From the NCBI GenBank assembly GCA_003194525.1, contig NBIV01000123.1, positions 62,001 through 126,000 of the forward strand: a stretch of DNA of 64,000 nucleotides, read 5' to 3'. Under the pieces are notes generated by a model. That model searched no databases and had not been told where the DNA came from. It worked only from the letters and a program-made list of their open reading frames with translations. Below, in pieces: positions 56,386 to 64,000 of the stretch (positions within the stretch are counted from its first letter, which is position 1; every line of letters starts with the position of its first letter). Source of the stretch: Gracilariopsis chorda. Lineage: Eukaryota > Rhodophyta > Florideophyceae > Gracilariales > Gracilariaceae. A program made the translations under genes and the position numbers.

Positions 56386-56741
56386 CTTGTGCGTGCTTGC
56401 GTAAACCCTCCGACAACAGAATTCTGTATCAATTTTAGTTTACACGTGGGCATGCACACTTGCCGGAATTCTGTGGTTGGCTCGCAGAATTCCGCGCAGG
56501 CGTAAGCTCTCTAATATAATGATGATGTGTTCCAGCACTCACCTCACATGTCATCCCTGCAGGACATCAAGGCTCAAGCAGTGAATGAAAAGGTTCTTCA
56601 ACAGATCTACATCAGTGATGTCTCGCAGGTCCCTTGGTGAGATCCAGACTAGTTGAGAAAGCAGCCTTGCTACAAACTAGAACAAAACCCAAAAAAGATT
56701 TTCTGTAGTCAGCTTTTGTACTTGCAGCTAGAAAGGTTTCG

Positions 56742-57482
56742 ATGTCGACCGTGATCAGACCCGAGGGACACGATTCTGTCTTAGGACCATGCCATTCGTG
56801 GAAAGACCAACAGAAAAGAATCTCGGACTATATTTCCCACAATAAGCTTCAGTCAGCACTGCGTACTCGTCTTCTTCTCGCGCAACATGACAATGAAACC
56901 GTAACAGTTTACCAAGCCTACAAGCCTTCGATTGGACTCTCAGCAGCGCGCAACGGCCATTTTAGGAACTCAGAGTTCAGCTTTTCACGAATGACGTGGA
57001 TCAAACCAAGCTTTTCTTGGATCATGAACCGCTCGGGCTGGGCGACAAAGAAAAATCAAGAACTTGTTCTTGCAATTCGACTCCATCGTCAGTATTTTGA
57101 TGAACTTTTGGAACAGAGTGTGGAGACGAGATGGGATGCTGCGAAATTCAGCTCAATAGAAGAGTGGAGAATTGCGCTTAAGGACAGCGATGTGCTCGTT
57201 CAGTGGGATCCTGAGCACCACGTTTTGTCTGGGGCTCCACTTTCTTATCGTGTAATTCAAATAGGAATACGTCGAAAAGCATTAGAGGGTTTTAATAGTT
57301 GTGGGATCGTATCTATTCTCAATATTACAGAGCGAGTTCATGAACTTCGCAAAGAGCTAATGAGCGTACCCTCAGATTATGATTTGTCATGCGAAAATGA
57401 AACTCCTTTAGAAACGATTTATTCGATGGAAGAGACAACAAGGACTAAACGGTTCGGCAAATGTCTGCTAGCAGAGTTGTAG
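56742..57482 (+). CDS. DUF4291 family protein
   Basis: 246 codons, intronless. It carries the family hallmarks: an early IRA-like/VTVYQAYKPSIG segment (residues 54-64, usually ivVYQAYn..IA), then FSRMTWIKPSFSWIMNRSGW (residues 81-100, the strongest DUF4291 signature), KKNQELVLAIRLHRQYFDEL, and a later VLVQWDPEHHVLSG/LSYRVIQIGI part matching the 'vqWDPeh.....p...raIQiGlrg' block. The length agrees with the family (about 190-250). DUF4291 proteins occur in bacteria, fungi and algae; no function is firmly known to me. A patchy distribution might mean transfer from bacteria or fungi at some point. The first ATG at 56742 is used; the gene starts 250 bp outside the Harbinger element. Confidence 0.88.
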   Translation: MSTVIRPEGHDSVLGPCHSWKDQQKRISDYISHNKLQSALRTRLLLAQHDNETVTVYQAYKPSIGLSAARNGHFRNSEFSFSRMTWIKPSFSWIMNRSGWATKKNQELVLAIRLHRQYFDELLEQSVETRWDAAKFSSIEEWRIALKDSDVLVQWDPEHHVLSGAPLSYRVIQIGIRRKALEGFNSCGIVSILNITERVHELRKELMSVPSDYDLSCENETPLETIYSMEETTRTKRFGKCLLAEL

Positions 57483-60341
57483 AAAGCTCTCTCTTCCGTA
57501 CACCAATACTAGCTATACCCCATGAGAACTCTACATTAAGTAGTGTACAGAGATAGGGATATAAAGGTAAAGGGCTGCTCCTTCTTTGCCGCTGTGCCGC
57601 GTAGGGCACGCCACCGAGTTATAAAGTCTTTATTTGGTCCCCCTAATAGAGCAAGCAAAGGGAAACTTCACCCCTGATTTTACCACGCAGACAACGTGAA
57701 ACATGTAGCGGCAGACACAAAATACCACGGACGCCGCAGGAGAACGGGCAACGTTCCTGAGGTATCGGTCTTCGTTCTGTTACACCTGGGAACGATTTGC
57801 TTGAAGGCGCCACAAGGGTAGGCAAGGACAAGTTGAAGTACTATCAAAACATTCAAAAAATACTTCCGACAGCTAGGAATCAGCAGCTGTCTCTTCCATG
57901 GGGTCACATCGTGAGCGACCCCAATACCTTGGACAAGGGACAATTCTGATGTTGTCCATTCCTTGATGCAGAAATTATCGAAGGGACAGTGTATGAGCGG
58001 CGGATACGGGTATCCTCATATCCCTTCAATTCCCCTTGGTAACCTATACGAAGCAAATTCTACTATGGGAAATATTCGCCATAAGGCCACCAATGGTAAC
58101 GTCTCGTTCTTTCTTGGTGTGCATCCATCAAAAACTTGACGAATCACACAAGTCAAACAAGATAATCTGTAGTATGGTGTGCTGGCGACATACAACTTCC
58201 GTTTCCCCGGCAGACGGAGTTGTGGATGAAGAGCTTGGGCACGAGTCACCCATCTAGACAAATTGCAATTGGAAGAGAAGTGAATTCTTAGGAATGAAAA
58301 CCATGTTGCGCCCCGATATCGTACGGATCCTGCCAGACACGTTGACCGAAGAATGGCTATCATACAAGGCGTATCTGGAATAATTGTCAACGTTCCAACC
58401 AGTAACGAGATGTCCGTATGCAGACCGAGCCGCAGTATCTCACGAGAACCTGATTTTGTATTTCAGGCTCGCAAACGATATCTGCATCGGCCTCCGATCA
58501 TGATTTTCCGAGTGCTGAGGAAAGTTCGGTTACTCACAGAACGTGTCATGCGTAAGTGCTGTACTAGGGTAATAGGTGTAGCGCTTGTCGCTTTGTCCTT
58601 CTCTTTCTCCCTGGGGAGAGTGAGAACGGTCAGTCTATTTATTCAATATCTATAAATCTAGTGTGTGGACCCTGTGGCTCGTTCTAATAGTCTATTTATT
58701 CAATATCTATAAATCTAGTGTGTGGACCCTGTGGCTCGTTCTAATGAGTGGCCGCAGTCAGTCCATTCACAATAGGCAGCCCATGGATTGCAGTTGCAGC
58801 GGTTGCCCTTCTCGATGCCCACTCAAACGGTAAGCACTACTCCATGATTGTGCGAGGGTTAAGGGCTACCGAAGGGTTACCTGAACGAGCGCACGAATCG
58901 TTTCAAGCGATACGCGATGAACGCTGTATCTACAGCTAAATCTGCAATCCCTACTCAATCCAACCCTAAAGTGAGACAACACAATCGATGCGGTTCTCCG
59001 CTTGGCATTGTCACCGGCGGAGAACCTTTACATGTGTTGTCAACGTGGACAGCGTGCTCACACAGAGACTACTTTCGGGAGCGAGCTGGAATAAGCACCT
59101 CATAGTCCGTCTGAAGACTGACACATCGTCTTACAAGGTAACGCTGCATACTAATTCACAGCCTGGCGTCGAAGGGGATGAAACATCGCAGAATGCGGTG
59201 CGGCTTATTGCCGATCACTGATTGGATGGCTCTGATGATGTCAGCCGGTAAATGTTGACCTTTTAACCCTTTGCTTGAGGGTTCCACCTAAAACCTCGAT
59301 AGGTAATCGTCGTCCCTTGAAACATAACATATCTGATCGGGATTATGAAGCAAGAGTATCTCTACCTTCGCTGATGCAATGATAACTCCTTGCATCTGGA
59401 TTAACCTATCACTGATTGGGATTACTTCTCCCTGACAGCAAGGGCTGTTGACTCGAGCTGATTGCAACCGAATGGAACACGTCACACCGAGCAGCGTCGT
59501 TGGGTGTCAAGCCATGGGTTCTTCATGTTCATCCAAGTAACGCGTAGAAAACGTATTGGAGAAGCCACTGGTGGGAACGCTCGGCTTGCAAACGGCGACG
59601 ATGATCTCCACAACGCCTGAAGCACAGCCAAGTTCTTATATCTTCAGTTACTCTTTCAGAGCATGAGGAACTGACAGATCGTGCTTGGAACGGTGAAGAC
59701 CCCACGCCGTCGTGCTGCACTTGCAAGACAGACATCACCTATGCCTTTCCACAAAGAGGTGTACTGCCGGGGAACAGAATATGTCCATAGTTTCATTGAA
59801 TCCTTCACTTATTCCAGCATGCAGTGAATCCATAGCCCACCACAACCTTCTCACTGACGCCGCCTGATTCAAAACTCATCAGGACCTTACAGGAAGCAGC
59901 ATCTACCTGCAAAGCCTGCTTTCCGTTTTCGTAGCCACTCAGATTCATGACAAGCGCACAAAGCATATCTTCTCTGTCGTCTTGTGAGTCATTCGTGCTG
60001 CTGTCGTTGCCCTAGGTTGAGTGCCTGACTCTTATCGCTGTATCTTGATCAAATGTTCGTATGGAATCTGATTGCCTTGCATTTGGCTCTATCGTTTGGC
60101 GTATTGCAGCAGCTCATATTCTACGTGTTCCAATTCGTGAACACCTCTACAGACACCCCAGCTGAAGAATCACTTACAATTTCATATACGGTCTGGAGGT
60201 TGTTGTTCTGTGGCAAACACAGCAACCGAATCTCGATCGATGAGTGCTTGTCTTCTGCAGTTCTTCATACGTCCGAGGTCTAGGAATCTCGAAAGGTCGA
60301 CCATTCATCCAGCTCTTGGGATTAGAAGCAGCGCTTTCGCT
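57483..60341. other. Intergenic stretch between the DUF4291 and glucan lyase genes
   Basis: No gene recognised in 2.9 kb. It contains the tandem duplication at 58632-58745 and the presumed promoter region of the glucan lyase. A minus-strand ORF of 124 codons (58390-58016) has no known motif. Confidence 0.5.
58632..58745 (+). repeat. Perfect 57-bp tandem duplication
   Basis: Two identical copies, 58632-58688 and 58689-58745, each starting AGTCTATTTATTC and ending GGCTCGTTCTAAT. Identity over 57 bp means a recent event, or a sequence assembly artefact. Confidence 0.95.
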
Positions 60342-60347
60342 TATAAA
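60342..60347 (+). promoter_or_regulatory. Possible TATA box of the glucan lyase gene
   Basis: TATAAA, 142 bases before the proposed start codon at 60489, in a small inverted context (GCTTTCGCTTATAAAGCG). It is the only good match in the preceding few hundred bases. Unsupported by transcript data. Confidence 0.3.
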
Positions 60348-60488
60348 GCGAGGAGCCATTCGTCCCTTCCGCAACTGACCACTTCATTCGGACAGCAGCA
60401 AGAGCACCTTTTCTACCCGTGAAGCATTCCGGTGCGAGTACAGCTGACTGCCGTGCGTCTACTTCAGTCTGTTCTCCCAAATACGACG

Positions 60489-63400
60489 ATGTTTCCTGGA
60501 CATTTAGCTTTCGTAGCGCCTTGTACGCTGGGGACAAGCAACTTTAAGGGTGCGACTTTACAAACGGAAAATGTCCGGTTTTCGCTTCCACCAGTATCGA
60601 GTTCTGTTCGCTCCAAGAAGCATCTTCAGGTGTCGATGACGACATTGTTCGGTAGACCTACCAAGCCAAAACAGAAGGTTGGAGAGGTAGACAATCCCGA
60701 CAACGTCGACTACAAGGTCTATGATTACATCCCAGTTGGACAGTTCACACCTCTCTCTAACACAAATTGGTATGCCGCGGGTTCATCCACTCCTGGAAGT
60801 ATCGAGGATTGGACCGCTACCATGAATGTCAAATTTGACCGAATTGATGATCCTTTCAACCACACCGCCACCCATCCAGTTCAGATTCAGGTGACTTCCT
60901 ACGAGAACAACAGCTTCAGAGTGCGCTTCAATCCTGATGGTCCTATACGAGACTTAAGTCGTGGACCAATCCAGAAGCAACAGATGGACTGGATTCGCAA
61001 CAAAGAAGTTAAAGCTGGATGCGACCCGAAGATGAAGTTCACCTCGGAGGGCTTCTTGCAGTTTGAGATGAAGAATCTTAATGTCATTATCTACGGAAAC
61101 TTCAAGATGAGAGTTACGAGAAAGCGTGATCAGAAAATTATCATGGAGAACGACGAAGTGCCAGGCCCAGGATCCTCCGGCAATAAATGCAGAGGCTTGA
61201 TGTATGTGGACCGTAAGTACGGCACCGCTGTTGCGACTGTGAGGAGAAATTTCCGAGTGGACAGCACTCGAAAGGAAGCTTTCTATGGCGCGGGGCAGAT
61301 CAATGCCCAGTACAACAACGAACTGTACTTCCTTGAGCGAACGGGACTAGCCATGACCAGCTACAACTACGACAACTTGAATTACAACCAGCCGGACCTC
61401 ATACCACCCGGTCATGATTCAGACCCTGACTACTACATACCAATGTACTTCGCTGCACCTTGGGTGATCGCACATGGGTATCGCGGGACCGGTGACCAAT
61501 ACTCGTATGGATGGTTTTTTGACAACGTATCCCAGAGCTACACGAACACTGGCGATGATACCTGGGCTGGTCAGAAAGATCTAGCATACATGGGGGCACA
61601 GTGTGGGCCTTTCGATCAACATTTTGTGTATGGCGGTGGAGATGGTCTGGAAGACGTTGTGACTGCATTCTCGTACCTACAAGGCAAGGAGTATGAGAGT
61701 CAGGGACTGAATATACGTTCTGCAATGCCTCCGAAGTACGTGTTCGGTTTTTTCCAAGGCGTTTTCGGGGCCACATCCCTGCTTAAGGACAACCTACCTA
61801 ACGGTCAGAACAATATCTCTCTGCAAGAAATTGTCGAAGGATATCAAAACAAGAACGTACCATTTGAAGGTCTTGCAGTTGATGTTGATATGCAAGATAA
61901 TCTGAGAGTGTTTACAACAAGACCAGAGTTCTGGACGGCATGCAAGGTGGGCGATGGCGGCGATCCTAATAATAAGTCGGTTTTTGAGTGGGCACATGAC
62001 AAAGGCCTTGTCTGCCAGACGAACATAACTTGTTTCTTAAGAAACGACAATGGCAATGTCTCTTACGACGTCAATCAATCGCTGAGAGAGAAGAAACTGT
62101 ACACGAAGAATAATTCCCTGACGGGAAGCGATTTCGGAACTACAACAGACGGACCCAGTGATGCCTACATCGGACATTTAGACTACGGTGGTGGAGTGGA
62201 ATGCGATGCAATTTTCCCAGATTGGGGCCGACCAGATGTGGCTCAATGGTGGGGAGATAACTACAGAAAGCTTTTCAGTATCGGACTCGATTTCGTGTGG
62301 CAAGATATGACCGTACCAGCGATGATGCCGCACAAACTCGGTGACGCTGTGAACACGAGACCGCCTGGGGACTGGCCGAATGCAGGCGATCCGTCCAATG
62401 GGCGATACAACTGGAAGTCCTACCATCCTCAAGTGCTCGTAACTGACATGCGGTATGAAGACCACGGGAGAGAGCCATTTGTTACGCAACGAAATCTCCA
62501 TGCTTACACACTTTGTGAGTCTACAAGGAAGGAAGGGATTGTTGGGAACGCAGACAGTCTGACGAAGTTCCGCCGCAGCTACATTATCAGTCGTGGAGGA
62601 TATATCGGCAACCAGCACTTCGGTGGTATGTGGGTTGGGGACAACTCTTCCACGGAAGACTACCTCGCCATGATGATTATCAACGTCATCAACATGAACA
62701 TGTCCGGTGTGCCGCTCGTTGGGTCCGACATTGGAGGTTTCACAGAGCATGACAAGAGAAATCCTTGTACGCCGGACTTGATGATGAGATTTGTGCAGGC
62801 TGGTTGTTTGCTACCATGGTTCAGGAACCATTATGATAGGTGGATCGAGAGTAAGCAACACGGAAAGAACTACCAAGAGCTGTACATGTACCCTGATCAG
62901 TTGGACGGCTTGAGAAGTTTTGTGGAACTTCGCTATCGCTGGCAGGAAGTATTGTACACCGCTATGTATCAGAATGCTTTAAGTGGGAAGCCGATAATCA
63001 AGACGATATCCATGTACGGCAACGATGTGAACGTCAAAGACGCCCAAAATGATCACTTCCTTCTCGGTGGTCATGACGGATATCGCATTCTTTGTGCACC
63101 TGTGGTGAAGGAGAACCGAACTAGCCGAGATGTATATTTGCCAGCTTTGACGAAGTGGATCAAGTACGGGCCAGCGTTCGAGGCGAAACCTCTAGAAAGG
63201 GCTATCAACGGAGGTCAGTGGATGAGGAACTACAGCGTTCCGCAAAACGAAATGGCTCTTTTCGTGAGAGAGGGTACTATTCTGCCCGTGCGATACACGT
63301 TGAGCGGCAATAACAAATCGCTCAATACGTACACTCAGAACGATCCGCTAGTATTCGAAGTGTTTACCATGTCTGGAGGAAACGGAATGATGTACCTGGA

Positions 63401-63773
63401 CGACGGAGGTGTTACCACAAACGCTGAAGACAATGGCAAGTACTCGGTGATCAATGTTGAGAGCAAAAAGACGTCCTCATCTAGTGGAACCATCACGTTC
63501 AGCCATGATCTATACGAATATCCTTGGGGGGCATCGTTCTATGGCCGCGTTCGAAGTATCGGGCCTATCAAAACGATTCACGTTAAGGCGTTTGCTGGTG
63601 AGGACGACATGGTAGCCGGCACTTTCTCCTCCAAGCAGGAGTTCTTCAACAGTGCTACCGTAGGCACCTACTGGGAGGATAAAGGCACTGGATCTGTTTG
63701 GTTCAGGCTGCCGGCTGTTTGTCTCGCCGATTCGATCATCACTGTGAACTGCAACGGTTCCATCGTTAGTTAA
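60489..63773 (+). CDS. Alpha-1,4-glucan lyase (GH31), EC 4.2.2.13
   Basis: 1094 residues from the ATG at 60489 (MFPGHLAFVAP). A longer open frame from a GTG at 60432 lacks support, because the Gracilariopsis enzyme also begins MF..LAFVAP. It cuts alpha-1,4-glucans (starch, maltose) from the non-reducing end by elimination, giving 1,5-anhydro-D-fructose. The first ~50 residues are Ser/Arg-rich with a Phe near the start, typical of a red algal plastid transit peptide. Mature sequence is close to the known algal lyase throughout (DYIPVGQFTPLSNTNWYAAG, PPKYVFGFFQGVFG, GGYIGNQHFGGMWVGDNSST). Nucleophile D606 in GLDFVWQDMTVPAMMPH, acid/base D718 in MWVGDNSS, by alignment to D553 and D665 of the mature Gracilariopsis enzyme. 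The DMTVP following the nucleophile (rather than the DMNE of alpha-glucosidases) marks the lyase group. No intron and no damage seen. Confidence 0.95.
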   Translation: MFPGHLAFVAPCTLGTSNFKGATLQTENVRFSLPPVSSSVRSKKHLQVSMTTLFGRPTKPKQKVGEVDNPDNVDYKVYDYIPVGQFTPLSNTNWYAAGSSTPGSIEDWTATMNVKFDRIDDPFNHTATHPVQIQVTSYENNSFRVRFNPDGPIRDLSRGPIQKQQMDWIRNKEVKAGCDPKMKFTSEGFLQFEMKNLNVIIYGNFKMRVTRKRDQKIIMENDEVPGPGSSGNKCRGLMYVDRKYGTAVATVRRNFRVDSTRKEAFYGAGQINAQYNNELYFLERTGLAMTSYNYDNLNYNQPDLIPPGHDSDPDYYIPMYFAAPWVIAHGYRGTGDQYSYGWFFDNVSQSYTNTGDDTWAGQKDLAYMGAQCGPFDQHFVYGGGDGLEDVVTAFSYLQGKEYESQGLNIRSAMPPKYVFGFFQGVFGATSLLKDNLPNGQNNISLQEIVEGYQNKNVPFEGLAVDVDMQDNLRVFTTRPEFWTACKVGDGGDPNNKSVFEWAHDKGLVCQTNITCFLRNDNGNVSYDVNQSLREKKLYTKNNSLTGSDFGTTTDGPSDAYIGHLDYGGGVECDAIFPDWGRPDVAQWWGDNYRKLFSIGLDFVWQDMTVPAMMPHKLGDAVNTRPPGDWPNAGDPSNGRYNWKSYHPQVLVTDMRYEDHGREPFVTQRNLHAYTLCESTRKEGIVGNADSLTKFRRSYIISRGGYIGNQHFGGMWVGDNSSTEDYLAMMIINVINMNMSGVPLVGSDIGGFTEHDKRNPCTPDLMMRFVQAGCLLPWFRNHYDRWIESKQHGKNYQELYMYPDQLDGLRSFVELRYRWQEVLYTAMYQNALSGKPIIKTISMYGNDVNVKDAQNDHFLLGGHDGYRILCAPVVKENRTSRDVYLPALTKWIKYGPAFEAKPLERAINGGQWMRNYSVPQNEMALFVREGTILPVRYTLSGNNKSLNTYTQNDPLVFEVFTMSGGNGMMYLDDGGVTTNAEDNGKYSVINVESKKTSSSSGTITFSHDLYEYPWGASFYGRVRSIGPIKTIHVKAFAGEDDMVAGTFSSKQEFFNSATVGTYWEDKGTGSVWFRLPAVCLADSIITVNCNGSIVS

Positions 63774-64000
63774 GTATTCAAAAGACTAGAGCTTCCTTGT
63801 CCCTGTCCTAGTGTATTGTTACACATTATCTTGAATAGTTGTATACACACTCCACGCATATTCATAAACTTGTTCATGCTTTTTTCGTATCTATGCTTGC
63901 CTCAAGGAGGTCAGGACAGTCACAGTAGAAAAGATCTCTGGCAGACTATCATGGTGCTGTTCGCAGCAAGTGTGTGAAAGAAAGGTTTGAGGTGTTGGAT
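63774..64000 (+). other. Downstream region of the glucan lyase gene
   Basis: Presumed 3' untranslated region and beyond. No second gene starts before the window ends. Confidence 0.5.

Larger units (their letters stand above)
53881..56492 (+). mobile_element. PIF/Harbinger element (HARBI1 type), nearly whole
   Basis: Ends share an inverted region of about 75 bp with interruptions. Left from 53881: GAATTCTGCAGAG, CACAATTCTGCC, then TTACACTGAAATT and TATGCAGAATTCT. Right, inverted from 56492: GAATTCTGCGAG, CACAGAATTCC, TAAACTAAAATT, ATACAGAATTCTG. Inside are two convergent genes, ORF1 on plus (54117-54947) and the transposase on minus (56385-55144). A clear 3-bp target duplication was not found. 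2.6 kb long. Apart from one stop in the transposase it looks complete, so it is the youngest DNA transposon here. Confidence 0.8.

Noticed and set aside
57643-58390. Minus-strand ORFs of 62-124 codons
   Set aside because: No motifs and no good starts. They lie in a region without other gene signs.
60432-60488. GTG-initiated 5' extension of the glucan lyase
   Set aside because: The known algal enzyme starts MF..LAFVAP, matching the ATG at 60489. The extension has no counterpart.
1-64000. CRISPR arrays, rRNA genes, bacterial operons
   Set aside because: None seen. The DNA is eukaryotic, and repeats present are LTRs, TIRs and single tandem or inverted duplications.

Overview
The window looks like nuclear DNA of a florideophyte red alga. 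The best anchor is the gene at 60.5-63.8 kb, a GH31 alpha-1,4-glucan lyase that closely resembles, from memory, the enzyme of Gracilariopsis/Gracilaria. The few host genes have no visible introns and stand alone between large blocks of transposable elements. I cannot name the species from the sequence alone.

Left part (1-14.3 kb): the edge carries a decayed PIF/Harbinger transposase (1-945, minus) and the 3' end of a RNase H-bearing LINE (2.9-3.4 kb, minus). Then come three host genes, all on the minus strand: a SKP1-domain protein with a long disordered tail (4.3-6.4 kb), an ankyrin-MYND protein (7.3-8.8 kb) and a five-finger C2H2 protein (10.4-11.5 kb). A short secreted Asp/Trp-rich protein follows at 13.66 kb, interrupted by one in-frame stop.

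Middle (14.3-33.3 kb): a nest of elements. A Harbinger element (14320-33324; near-perfect TIRs, TTA target duplication; transposase on plus, Myb/NAM-like ORF1 on minus, tail to tail) is split at about 15.65 kb by a further insertion. Inside that lies a piggyBac-like transposon (16219-30159), itself split by a Ty3/gypsy chromovirus (16805-28200, read on the minus strand). A likely solo LTR lies at 30.2-31.0 kb.

Right-middle (35.4-50.3 kb): remains of a tyrosine-recombinase (DIRS/Ngaro-like) retroelement. A second, diverged Ty3/gypsy chromovirus (38891-49276, GTTAG target duplication) has landed inside its reverse transcriptase. The two chromoviruses share the same 18-nt primer-binding site. 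Both also carry, between chromodomain and 3' LTR, an antisense ORF of no known family that appears homologous between them. This is the most unusual content of the window.

Right end: a pogo-like transposase relic (51-52.6 kb, minus), a nearly intact third Harbinger element (53881-56492, ORF1 plus HARBI1-type transposase, convergent), a DUF4291 gene (56.7-57.5 kb), a perfect 57-bp tandem duplication (58.63-58.75 kb) and the glucan lyase gene. The host genes show no sign of forming a pathway together. The window is mainly a record of layered transposition between single housekeeping or metabolic genes.
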